64,000 nt of DNA. Source: Paragonimus westermani (taxonomy: Eukaryota; Platyhelminthes; Trematoda; Plagiorchiida; Troglotrematidae). This document shows positions 46,663-57,600 of the stretch, one piece after another. The position numbers were made by a program, and so were the translations under genes. Under the pieces are notes generated by a model, which saw only the letters and a list, made by a program, of their open reading frames with translations, made no database searches and had not been told where the DNA came from. Position 1 is the first letter of the stretch. Each line of letters opens with the position of its first letter. Location: the NCBI GenBank assembly GCA_008508345.1, contig QNGE01000432.1:124001-188000 (forward strand), given 5' to 3'.

Positions 46663-47080
46663 AACTACAGAGACTTCGAACTCATTCCTTTTCAATGTAA
46701 CTTCCCAGTGTAAATCCGTCGTTATGAGTGCAGTTTCCTTCGGACGATGAGTTAAAACTCTTGTTTCACTGATAGCCAAAGCAAGTACACACAAACTGGC
46801 CACATCGGTCTTATTGGGTCAAAGTAATTGTCTGGTATAAATCTGTTTGTTGATCGGTTATGTCGATAGTATAGAAAAATCTGTTAGATAATTAGCCAGT
46901 TTTACTCCAGGGCCCATATGGTAGCAACATATCAATAGATGAGTACCTAATTTTTCATTCCTTTTGTAAATGGTGCGGCTAACATTATTTACCGTTTGAG
47001 AAACACGAAGCGACACAGGCTGTTTTATTCCAGGCTTTGGTTTCATTCTAACTGATCCCGTTTTTTAAATGTGATTTCGT
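46663..47080. other. Spacer, no supported feature
   Basis: No coding signal was seen. It separates SINE copy G from a Penelope terminal fragment. Confidence 0.45.
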
Positions 47081-47262
47081 AATATATATACGCTGAAACA
47101 CTTACGCACTGATGATGTCACCTCGCCTGGTGATGAAACGTTTGCAACCTAAATGCCAAGCTCGGCGAACATATGAATGCAAAAACCATCAACCCGAGCT
47201 ACAAACAACACCACCACTATTCCCAACCATCAGAACCTCATTATGTCTTTGATAACTCACTA
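47081..47262 (+). mobile_element. Penelope-like element terminal (pLTR) fragment
   Basis: The segment from ATATATATACGCTGAAAC through the hammerhead-like core, AATGCCAAGCTCGGCGAAC and CATCAACCCGAGCTACAAAC to CACCACTATTCCCAACC resembles the non-coding end sequence typical of Penelope elements. It matches the minus-strand fragment at 26130-26300. No RT coding region is attached. The nearest one is at 50.1 kb on the opposite strand. Confidence 0.7.
47103..47150 (+). ncRNA. Penelope-type hammerhead ribozyme candidate
   Basis: CTGATGA (47109-47115) and GAAA (47135-47138) are spaced by a possible stem II, GTCACC/GGTGAT (47117-47122 with 47129-47134, one G-U pair), with TCGCCT as loop. The sequence after GAAA, ACGT then T, gives a minimal palindromic stem III and a GUU cleavage triplet ending at 47142. 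Stem I can start GCA/TGC (47106-47108 with 47143-47145). Penelope elements are known to carry hammerheads with such tiny stem III. Weak points are the unpaired T at 47116 and a short stem I, so activity is uncertain. Confidence 0.5.
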
Positions 47263-47264
47263 GA

Positions 47265-50000
47265 TGTCAAGGTTTACCAATTGGTTTATTGTGTAACGAT
47301 AAACCAGTAGTAGTGTTTGACACAAATTGGCGTGTACATATTTACCGAATGACAAACTGGATGTATTTTCTTTATATCCGACACTTTAAGTAAACCAGAT
47401 GAAATATATTACGGGAGATTTAATTGTTGCCAACGGATTTGAAAACGATTAAGATGACTAGTGTTCTTGTGCCAAATAACTTTTATCTACTCATCACAGA
47501 GCGAGTACATCGTTCGTCCACTGTTTTGGTTACAATGCCCATTAATGCATAGTAGACTTTCATCGGAGCACATTGCCCACCTCAACTTCGTGGTTTCATC
47601 TGACACAACACACTTACGTGATGTTTTACTTGTGGAGTAGCAAGGGCCAACATATTTTAGTGAACAAGCATGTCCTTCCCGCGCTGATTTCAGTGACTAA
47701 CTTGCGAGTTTTACACGGTCAAAACATTTCGTGGCCGCCTTGCGGATTACCACAGATTTATCCAAAAATTCGGTTAGAATAGAATGAATATGGAAAGTCT
47801 GTGATGATTGGTTCCATGGTAGTACCAGCACTACTACGATACAAATGAACTCTGCTTCAGTCTACGTATCTCCTTTGTCACAGTCACTATCTTTGACCAC
47901 ATTGTCACGAATGGAGGAGAAGGTCTTTAGCACAACAGTATTCACGCAATGTTTACTCGCGAGAATGAGGGGATAATTTTTGTCACTCTCCAAAATTCAG
48001 CCACAGCAGTAATCGATCTCAAACGTTAACCAACTTATTGTTTGTATATCAGCAACAAAACGAAATTTCTCAGAGCAACCTAAGGACAAGTATTTTGATC
48101 TTTATGCTAATAATTCTTTGTTCTCAAGGTACGACATCTAACTGAAGCGAAGCTGTAGAACATGGATGAAGACCAACAACCACCAGAAAGTAACAAATAC
48201 TCTGAAAGCCTCCACCTTAACGTTTAGAAGTGAAACAGTCTGAGTACAGATCTATGAATCATGAGTAACAGCCATGTATATGATTGGCAAAACGTGAGCA
48301 CGCTCAAATTGTGAGCCAGAGTTTTTTGATTAAATCATACTGCAAGATAAGGATGGCGCTGAACATTCTTTGTGCAATAGTTTGTCACAGGCCGATTGAT
48401 ACTAAGAGCGGTTCTGGCTGCAGTGATGACACTTATTCTCCAACTCTCCAATTCACGAATGAGGGAATTTATGGCGTTGGTATGCCAGCACTGTTCCACG
48501 TGGAATAAACCCTCAATGTTGACGTCTGCTCTAACCGAGAACTAGTCAATACAAACTACTCCGGTTTTGCAACGATGACAGACTGCTAGTCCAGACCTTA
48601 TTCATGTGAATGCACTATTTAATTTCGTCTTGTAGATTGCTTTCGAAGCGGCTCCATAAACACTACCCACGTAAGTTGTTGCGCGGTTAAACACGCTTAA
48701 TCAAAAATGCTAAATTCGTTTACCAGACTGAAGGCGACCTTTTCAAATAAGCAATCGCGGGCAGAAAATCTATCAGGGGTCGTTTGGATAAAAATACCGG
48801 ACTACTGAGATTCGGAATCAAGCTACTTCACTCAGCATTGTCACCAAAAGCAGTCCGTTCATGTACAGCTGTACTACGGGCTCAAACCTTGTGCGGTCAT
48901 CCAAAGATTGGGGTGACGTAGTAGGCACATCAAGCCGTCACCGAATGTTTAGTGAGTTATCTAGTTTTGCCATCATTAGTTCCAGCGATCTCCCTTTGTA
49001 AATCTGCCATCATTTTTTGTAATTGTGCCACCTTGATGATGGACTATCTAAGGCGTGTTTGTCTATGTCGCTGTTTTCACTACCGTTATTGAGCCTACCT
49101 GAAAGATTCTAAAACCCGTTCATACTCAAGTTAATAGGGATTACAGAAGACGAGAAATATTTCAAATCATAAACGGTAGTTTCGTCCACGTTTGATATTC
49201 AGCGGGTTTTGTGTAAATCTTGGGAAGTTCGTATGGACGAAACCCTGATAGTAGTCCAGAACACTCTAGATATTCCAACGCCACACTCGTACAGATTATG
49301 GTTTCAAGTCAATTTCTGTTCTAAAAGCTGCTTGATTGTAGCGTCTATCAGTATCTATGCCGGTGTTGAGGACAAAATAGTTATATACGGTGTTCTTCCA
49401 TTTAACTGATTTAACTATGCTGTAATTCTAAAATAGGCATGTTCGAAAAATGAACATATGTTACTTCCTCGAATTTGCGACAAAACTGCACTGGCATGAA
49501 AATACGTTTTCCAAAAGACACCCACAGTTTACCAGCAACCCAACAGCCTTTACTTTCTGTACACTTCCGCATACAACTTCGAAGTTCACATGCTGTTCAT
49601 GATAAGTCTCATCATTCTAAAGACCAAGAGCAGTAAACAGCCCAGTTACAGTAAATCCTGCAGACCCATGGATGGAACAACTAAGCGCCGACAATCGGCG
49701 TAGTTTGGGTAGCGCGACCTAAATACCTTAATTACGTAATGTGTGGTTTCTGCTCGCTGTGGTCTTGCATTTGCTCCCCAATCTCCATCGCCAACAGCAT
49801 GGTGTTCACCGGTCGCATATACAGCAATAGCGCTTCGACCAAATATCGTAAACCAATGAAGGCCAAGTAATTTATAGTGTAGAGAATAATGATTGGGTGA
49901 GTGACTAGTATTCATAAAAGTCTGTTTAAATAAAGAGTGGATTCAGAAAAATGGTGTAGCGAACAAGCTCGTTTTCGGTTATTCATCAACAGGCCAAATA
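47265..50000. other. Intergenic, no supported gene
   Basis: The longest frame is 89 codons on the minus strand at 49646-49915, with Arg-rich, CpG-containing sequence that might be repeat-derived, but I cannot name it. The other frames (69-74 codons) are unremarkable. The last few hundred bases may be the 3' tail of the Penelope copy that follows. Confidence 0.4.
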
Positions 50001-50123
50001 CATAACATTTATATGAAACAGAGTTGTCATGGCAAAGCGAACAAAACAAATGGCAAGTTCAAGTGAGGTCAGACACGTCATAGGCACACACGGAGACGAC
50101 GTTTTGATACGATTATGTCACCA

Positions 50124-50999
50124 TTATGACGTAACTGGAACCATGGTGTTTTGATCAGTCGTGGTGTGGATGTTTGGCCATGGCAACCTCAACGCCTGAA
50201 CAAAGCGCTTTTGTGCGCACAAAGGTGGATTATTCAATCGAATTCCGATCGCTTCAGCCGTGGCCAAAATTCGGCATCTGACAGATTTTGAGTGAATGCC
50301 TTTGACTCGGTAAATCAGACGAAACGAGGAGGCCAGGTTGACAGTATGATTGGTATCAACGAGGTGTGCAACAATTGCGCTGGTAATCGTCTTGGTGACT
50401 CCGCTATTGATCCAGGCTGGATGATGCTCACGGATACGTTCGGATAAGCGCCTGGTCGTGCGACCCACGTAACTAGTTCCACAGGAACAAGTAAATGAGT
50501 ATACACAAAAGGAAGTCGCAGAAGCGGGCACTTTATCCTTTAACCGTAAACACAGGGCTGGAGTAGAGGTGAAACAAACACGTAGGTTGGCAGCATAGAA
50601 TGTTCTATTGATAGCATTATCAAGTCTCCTAGTGATTGTTTCGGCGAGTGTATCCCCCTTGAATGGTAATGAAATAAATACTGACTTCCTTTCCGCTAGA
50701 GTCATCTTACCTTGTTTCTCGCGACGTTCCATAGTCTTGCCTACAAAACGTTTTGGATAGCCATTTTGTAAGAAGAGTGTGCGTAGAAACGTTAATTCAT
50801 CGGAGACCGTATCCCATGTACATATTCTCATGGCTTCATTGGTCATGCAGTTTATGAGATTTCTCTTCTGCCCTAGAGGAACAAAGCTGCCAAAGTGGAT
50901 ATACTGCCCATTCCAGGTCTCTTTCCTATAGATTTTACGTTGAATCGATCCATCAGCACGCCGCTGGATGAGTACGTCCAGAAAAGAGTGGATTCGCTG
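50124..50999 (-). pseudogene. Penelope-like element: end of RT plus intact GIY-YIG endonuclease domain
   Basis: One frame is open from 50999 down to the stop at 50124. It starts QRIHSFLDVLIQRRADGS, the RT block after motif C, then ETWNGQYIHFGSFVP. Numbered from the first Met (50846), VFISLPFKGDTLAE is at 56-69, SFTCSCGTSYVGRTTRRL at 117-134 with Arg132-133, Glu140 in RIREHHP, a second acidic residue in TAEAIG at 196-201, and LRLPWP at 219-224. The endonuclease is therefore complete and uninterrupted, but the RT catalytic motifs are missing, so the element is 5'-truncated. A Met at 50846 could only make the endonuclease part. Whether it is expressed is unknown. Confidence 0.9.
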
Positions 51000-51115
51000 T
51001 CAATACATGAGGGCAAATAGCTGTAAGCCTGGGAACGTCAGATAGAATTTACGTGCAGTGTGCACCTGATCAAAGAAAGCTGAAAGCAACGGGGTTGAAC
51101 CGCGAAATTCTGTCC
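51000..51115 (-). pseudogene. 5' remnant of the same Penelope RT
   Basis: Directly upstream (minus strand) of the stop at 51002-51000, the same frame reads STPLLSAFFDQVHTARKFYL, the region just after the RT catalytic aspartates. The match ends near 51115, so the RT core was lost at insertion or later. Confidence 0.6.
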
Positions 51116-54036
51116 AGACCTAAGACGTTTTTCATTCATACGAAGACTGTGTTCTTATCGAAGATTCATTGCCTATTCGTCAGGCAAAAATAGAATACTC
51201 CTGTACTTATAAGTAAACGGTTCATGACAAAAACTATATTCGCGTGATCATTTACTACAGAACGCCTGACGTAATCAATAATTCCGGTGTATCATGGTGC
51301 AAAACGGTTGGACAGAAAAAATTGGCGGAATAAATTTCCATCATCCGTTAGGCACGGCCTGGGGGTGGAAGGACATCACTTAATATCTCGGATCACGCAA
51401 CGTTTTCGAACACACGCATACAAAATTACCTCTGAATTCATCGACAGCGCCTACTTACACATGATGAACAACCAACTGGATAGAAAAATGTAGGAATGGA
51501 ACCATTGCTTTTTTTAAATTAGATGAATTGTTGTCATGTTTGTTCCGATTGTCTTTTCTTGGAGGTGGACATGGTAGTTGCCACTCCGTGTTCTTTAGAC
51601 CACAATGGATGGAAAATTGATCATCTTAGGCAGGATGCGTTTATCAATGCAAACGAAATGTGAACAAACTGCCCAACCGTTCACTGGATATCCTACCTAG
51701 TAAGCCATGGCAGTGTCTGTAATTCTGTTATATCTATTAATTAGAAGAATAACGCATCTCCTAAGCTTGTCTACACGTCGAATATATAAAGTGGACCAGG
51801 TTGCGTGAATTTGCACACAGTGACAACCACATATTTGCAGGTCAGACATACTTCAGCCAGCCCAATTATTTTTCCAACCGTATACATAAGCAGACATAAG
51901 TATTGACATTCCGGTCGAAGTTGACTGTGGTTCTGACTAGCACGCAGCCTGTCCTGCAAGCTGCCCGTCAGTTCCTTCACCTTCATTACTCAGCCTTAGC
52001 CAGCCAGACGAATCAACTTTACACAATTTTTGGTTAAAAAGAACAGAAAATAATACTTCTAGTTACATTTTCGTCATCGTTCTGCACAGAACATAAAGCC
52101 TTATTAAACTCCACATGGTCTGTTTTTGTGGTGGCTACGAGCAGAACTAAACTGTTTGCTTTTGCCGTAATAGGGGTGTAATTCTCTGCACGGTTCTATG
52201 GTCACCGATGCAACCCAATTATTCCCAAGTGTGATTAGTCCTGCCAAGACCTAATGATCAGATGACATCATCATCACCCTTTGAAATGAACAAACTGGCC
52301 ACATTTCATCTCACCGATGAGGCCATAACTAATGTGCAGATACCAGGACACACGTAATCGGTCAATGGTTCCAAACTTGAAAAGCGGACAAAAGGTGGGA
52401 TAAACACGGCAGCCAATTCACAAGCTGTCCTTTGGGAAGCCGACGGTAATTCTGTGAGGTCAATGAATTTTCAAACAATCTTTCTTCATTCTTTCTAACT
52501 ATAGATGTGCTAGGCTTGTTAACACGCTAAGTGAATAGAGGCTCCCGAGTATGTGGCTGGACGGTTGATCTTTACTTTCCTCTTAGTGGGCGACAAAAGA
52601 ATTGTCTCGCCGGTCACTTTACGGGATTGTACTCAGTAGAAAATCTACGAGTAGATGAAAATATCGCATTAAACTGTTGAATACCAGTAACACATATTGC
52701 GGTCCGGTGAATCTGCAACAATTTTCAGTATTCCAGTCTTCAGAATGACGGTTTTGGTGATACGACAATTAGGAGGATAAAGTTGGCACACTCGATGTCC
52801 ATTCAATTTTATCCCGGAAGGTACCCATTACACAGGTTTCGGGAATGAAGAAAATATATTGATTCTGACTACTACTGACATAAAGCTACTATAGCTAACG
52901 AGCTGACGGATGGTAACTTGAAATTACAATATGTTTTTTGCCTGCTGCTCACTACGCAACCGAAAAATGATTTACTCTCCTCTTTAGAGGTGACGATTAA
53001 GCACATTTAGTAGTAATCAGCATAGTAACCTAAGCGCCATGATATAGGAGCTGACCCCTCATTCTTGATTGGAACCAGTACTTCTGATTGATCCTACCAG
53101 GATTGCAATTCATTTCGGTTGCGTTTTTTTGCACCGAGCCAGCAAGCTGACTACAATGGACTGAGATTGATGCTCAGCTGACAATGATAATAATGACTCC
53201 TAGTAATTAGAGTGTATGAAAAATCCACAAATTAGGAAATCTTATTTTGTTGGCGAGAAATTTTTTTTCCCAAAATCGTACCTCCCCAAACGAATACTCT
53301 TGGGAATGAGCTGTAGTATACAACTTTCATCTTCACTATCCATTGGCCAACTCCAGATGAACGCCCATTCATTTGCCAACATTGGATTTATTCCTGTTCG
53401 ATTCGAGTTGTTCTAGAAATACATGATCCTGGACTAGTTGACAGTTTGACCTGCTCTGTCACAAATCCCGGACAAGAGTGAGATCGAACCAACCTGAATT
53501 CTCGATCTGCCCAATAGGCCTGTTGCACAAAATCCGCTGTAGTCAGGGTGAAATTGAGAAAATATTTATTGTAATGAAAAAATAAACGTTTGATCCCGAA
53601 TATCTGGCAGAAAAGTTGGCTTACCTGTACAGCATAACTCATCGGTATAAGATCTTAAGTTGCTTGACCAACTGCACGCAACTGGCTGTGAAACGGCACG
53701 TTGTAGACGGCCTGACGGTTTTACAAATATTCGAACTCCGTTGTATTCGAACAACGGTTTTTCCTGTAGTGTTGCAACCATATTCTGATCATTGTTTAAC
53801 TATCGATTGCTGCGTTCTACCTGTGTGAATACAGTCTGTCTGCTTGACCATCATCACTTCTGAGACCATATTCTAACTGGCTAACGACCACCGCATTCTA
53901 CCCATCCTGCTAATGTCGTTCTTTGGCTCTCAAAAAATGAGGATTCCGCCATCCAGCTTGAGCTTAGTCCCACATTCTGGTAAACACAACCCTGTTGTTC
54001 GGGTTGTTCCGAAGTCCAATTATTACCGTGGCTGTA
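51116..54036. other. Intergenic, no supported feature
   Basis: Short frames only (66-84 codons, for example minus 53388-53642), with no motif. No known repeat until the direct repeat at 54037. Confidence 0.45.
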
Positions 54037-54048
54037 CAGAATTAAACA
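54037..54048 (+). repeat. Left 12-bp direct repeat around the inverted SINE pair
   Basis: CAGAATTAAACA here recurs exactly at 54600-54611, immediately outside the right end of the pair. It has the size expected of a target-site duplication made by retrotransposition. Confidence 0.8.
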
Positions 54049-54098
54049 ACCTTCTCATTCAGATAGACTTTCCAGTCAGCCGCCTCCATCGGAAAGAA

Positions 54099-54143
54099 GC
54101 ACTAGACTCGAGTTTCGCTCTCATTAGAGCTCGTCAGTAGTGC
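54099..54143 (-). ncRNA. Type I hammerhead ribozyme, intact core (copy H1)
   Basis: On the minus strand: stem I GCACTA (54143-54138) pairs perfectly with TAGTGC (54104-54099). Core CTGACGA (54137-54131). Stem II GCTCT, loop AATG, AGAGC (54130-54117). GAAA (54116-54113). Stem III is the 8-base palindrome ACTCGAGT (54113-54106), then C17, so cleavage is predicted after GTC between 54105 and 54104. All invariant positions match the hammerhead consensus CUGANGA-GAAA-NUH. Stem III can give only a 2-bp hairpin in a monomer, or 8 bp in a dimer. Confidence 0.88.
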
Positions 54144-54161
54144 ATATCCTTGCCACGGCCG

Positions 54162-54173
54162 GGATTTGAACTC
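54162..54173 (-). promoter_or_regulatory. Pol III B box of SINE copy H1
   Basis: The minus strand reads GAGTTCAAATCC, close to the B box GGTTCGANTCC. It sits in a T-arm-like hairpin (GGTCGG before, CCCGGCC after), about 31 bases after the A box. Confidence 0.75.
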
Positions 54174-54204
54174 CGACCATTCCAATCATGAGGCAACCTT
54201 GTTA

Positions 54205-54216
54205 ACCACTGCGCCA
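54205..54216 (-). promoter_or_regulatory. Pol III A box of SINE copy H1
   Basis: The minus strand reads TGGCGCAGTGGT, matching the tRNA D-arm consensus TRGCNNAGYNGG. Confidence 0.75.
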
Positions 54217-54352
54217 TTCACCTCACATTAGGCGCGACGGAATTATACAATCTGAACACTCAACCACTCCCGCTTGTGAGCAATGATCAGGTTGCCCGAT
54301 CGTCTCTAGAGGAGACACAGTAACTATCCTGTTAACTTCAATCGATAACCCC

Positions 54353-54599
54353 GCACTTGTGCCTAATGTGCGGTCAATGACGCAGTGATTAACAAGGTCG
54401 CCTTATGATTGGAATGGCCGGAGTTTAAATGCCGACCGTGGAAGTATATGCACTACTGATGAGCTCTAATGAGAGCGAAACTCGAGTCTAGTTCTTCTTT
54501 TCGAAAGAGGCTGGCTGGAGAGTCTATCTGAATGCGAAGGCTGCGATCAAATGTGAGCGCCGTTCAACTTGAAAACAAACCAAATTCCCGACTACTCTT
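54353..54599 (+). mobile_element. tRNA-derived SINE with intact hammerhead core, plus half of inverted pair (copy H2)
   Basis: It joins H1 directly at 54352/54353 and begins inside the unit (GTGCCTAATGTG), without the leader. The A box is decayed (TGACGCAGTGA, 54378-54388) and the B box is mutated (GAGTTTAAATGCC), but the ribozyme core is intact. The full 3' tail runs through GTTCAACTTGAAAACAAACC to CCCGACTACTCTT, abutting the right direct repeat. With H1 it forms a 551-bp head-to-head inverted element. Confidence 0.92.
54450..54494 (+). ncRNA. Type I hammerhead ribozyme, intact core, one stem I mismatch (copy H2)
   Basis: GCACTA (54450-54455), CTGATGA (54456-54462), GCTCT-AATG-AGAGC (54463-54476), GAAA (54477-54480), ACTCGAGT (54480-54487), C at 54488, then TAGTTC (54489-54494), which pairs with GCACTA except for one T-C. 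The core is fully consensus. Cleavage is predicted between 54488 and 54489. Confidence 0.85.
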
Positions 54600-54611
54600 C
54601 AGAATTAAACA
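54600..54611 (+). repeat. Right 12-bp direct repeat around the inverted SINE pair
   Basis: CAGAATTAAACA is identical to 54037-54048 and starts at the first base after the SINE tail. Confidence 0.8.
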
Positions 54612-57600
54612 GCTTTATCCAGTTTGCGAGTGGTTAGGCACGTGTGTGTCAAACTGGCGCACGAGCTCATCGAAGCGGTGCGTTCGACATACGTGCTCAC
54701 TTCGATCGAAACATGATTCTAGATTAACGCACTGCACATCTGCCCATGTTCTAAGTCACTCCGTTTAATAAACAATGCTGGAAAGAAACACGCAAAAAGG
54801 AGTCTCATTGTGTAAGTGTTCGGAAACTACTACCGCCGGAAATATCAGCGACAACGGACCAACGTTCCTTTGATTGCTGTCTAATCAGCCATCCGAGAAG
54901 ATTACATTGCAGTGCAATTATTTACACATCCACTAGCCTTGCCATATTATTTGCACAATCAGAAATCGAGGCGAATCTAATGTATACTCATCGTCTGAAT
55001 GTTCATTAATCGTAAAACTCAATGGAACAGGGTGAAAAACAAGCAAACTAGGTGTACTCTTTCATGTAACTTGTGTAGTAAAAATGCTTACGATTAAAAT
55101 AGGTAACACCAATTTCGGTACACAATAACATGCTACATTTTACACTGTGCATGGTACAGACAGTAATAACGAATAAATCACATTGCCCAAACCTTCTCGA
55201 TAACTTTTCAATCACTCCGAAATAATGTACTCAAGAAGGTAGTTATTGCGTTTACAAGCGGACATTAGTGGTCACACCCATGTGCTGATTTTAAAGATGA
55301 TCTTCCTTTGAAGTACAACCATAAGCAAGATTAAAACGTCTTACTAACCATATTAACGCCGCACTGATGCTGCTGGCTGTCTGTAAATTACATGCGTGAA
55401 TCGAGTGGGTTAGTTACACAGAGTGGCCAAGCAAACCACAAGAAATGTTAGGGCAATCTCTTAATGATGTCCAGAATACCCGCCACAAACCAAAAATACC
55501 ATAATTACTGCAAAAATCAAGCTGAACCCTGTGTACACATGACTTGCTTTCCGTCTGGGTTCTCAGTGTCTTGTCACAACTTTTGGTTGACTGTTTGCAT
55601 CTTATGTCGCACAGGTGTGCAAGAGTCAAGTACCAGACAGACAGGCACTTTCTGTCGCTCTGTCACAGAATTTAAACCACCGGCATACACGGGTGTACTA
55701 GAGCGAACAGTGAAGTCTACAAAGCTGATTGCCTTCCGCCAGTGAATTCTTGTATGTTAAAAGCAGTCGACCTTTCCTTAGGCGCTTCAGAAAATTGAGG
55801 TGCACAGGTTGCAACCAGCTTATGTTACACTTAATTAGGAGATAGGATCCCAGACGATTAGATCAGCATATTTGATTAAATTACTTATTTGCGCACGACT
55901 TTAGACTAGGTAAACGTAGCCCACCTGACCAGCCGGTTGCTAGAAAGCACTATTAAACTGCTGACGACTTATTCACTGCATCCACGTGAGCAACTGTGAC
56001 TGATTCATTCTGACCACCAGTTTATCGATCGAAAAACGCACTACTTATCAATTTGCTGGTTCCAGTTTCTAACCAAACCTCTCAGTGATTTCCTATTGTT
56101 TCTTATTCTCCGTTTGTTTTAAGCCTGATACATCCACAAAAACCACTACGTATATTGAATGAGGAATGAAGAACAATTAAATCGGTTTTGATTAGTTTGA
56201 TTGCATAAACTCTATCTGTCCCATAGCTAGTCAGCACTTGACACATCTACAAATATTGAAAGTTAGAGAGGTGCTAATATACACACTGAATATCGCTCAC
56301 ATTCCGTAGACTTTTGGCCAGCATAACTCACATACACTACTCAATAAGTGTTTGCATACAGTACTTCGGTCGTGTCTAATGTATGAGCAGTGGCGTAATG
56401 GCAAGACAACTTTCCATACAAATTTGGGCGGTGTTCAACTTCACGCCTGGACGAACATGTGTACTCAAGGCAATCTTTAACAAGAGGGAAGCAATAGTAT
56501 ACAGCTTTTTAGGAGGGGGTTGGGTGAAACTCCTCAAGTCAACGGAAATTCGATACCTAAACTATTTCGTCGCTCGCTGTCAAATCGAACATCCTCTGGG
56601 GCTGGTTTCGCCCTTGTTTCAACGCACCGCGTGAAAGCAGTGACATCGACATTCAGTCGACCGGTTCGATGAATACGTTGTCATACGTTGTAATTTAGAC
56701 CATTGCAGTTGAATTAGGCGGTTATGGTGAAAGATGTATCGATCAATTGTAGAACACAGTACATTGTATTTTATACCATGACTTGCCATATGGCCAAAAA
56801 TAAGTAACATCTCATTACTTTCTATCGATTACCAGTCGTGTATTCAGATAATAATTGGAAGCACATTTAGCCAGGGATTTATTTCAGCAGCTACTTGTTG
56901 TTAACTTCAGGGCGAGAAATCGCATTGCTTCACTGGCTAGCAATGTTTCGCAATGTGACTGATCACAGACAGTAGAAAGTCGCTCTACGTTTGCAGCTGC
57001 TACAATTACACGAATCAGATCGAGGAGTAATGCATCTGTCTCTCTTCATCACACGCCAGATTGCAGCACATAATACTAAATATACTGGCAACTTGGTTGA
57101 GTGCGTTCGTTTGTTGTATCATTAGCTGGTCCGGTGTATTGCTGCCCGGTACAGCATAGGATAAGCTTCCGTGTCAGCTTTCTAAATAGGTGCCTCCTTG
57201 TAGGGTTTCTTAATTGTTCTGTTTGTACTTAAGGGGTTGCCAACGACAGAGGCGGTATAGAAACAGTTCCTAACGAATGAAAATTGCGTCGTATGTAATA
57301 CTGCGTAGTTCGAACAAAACATAGCTACCGCTAGAACAACAGAATTCGCAGACTAGTCATGTGCTCAGTTTGCTTACACATTTAATCGCGATTTCCCGCT
57401 CAGACACAAGAGTCCTGTGCTGCTCTCTGGTTACGACCTAGTTAAAAACATTTCGGAAGAATCATTCTAGTTTTCTTCTGTGTGCCGAGATGGGCAATGA
57501 AATCACAGTCTGTTTATCAAGATTACTTTCGGTCAATGAGAAATTCTAAGGTTACTGTTTGTTCGAACTTTAGCATCTGGTGACATCAACCTCAAACACA

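Larger units (their letters stand above)
54049..54352 (-). mobile_element. tRNA-derived SINE with intact hammerhead, minus half of inverted pair (copy H1)
   Basis: From the 5' motif at about 54352 (GCGGGGTTATCGAT) this copy runs leftwards through the leader, an intact A box and B box, an intact ribozyme (54099-54143) and a truncated 3' tail that stops at GAATGAGAAGG (54049). Both pol III boxes and all ribozyme core bases agree with their consensus. It is the best-preserved member in the window. It shares the unusual ACAAGGT, CATGATTGGAATGG stretch with its plus partner and with no other copy, so the two halves come from one source. Confidence 0.92.

Noticed and set aside
49646..49915. 89-codon minus-strand ORF as a gene or LINE piece
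   Set aside because: It is CpG-containing and Arg-rich, which made me suspect a repeat, but no family block matched and no second copy lies in the window.
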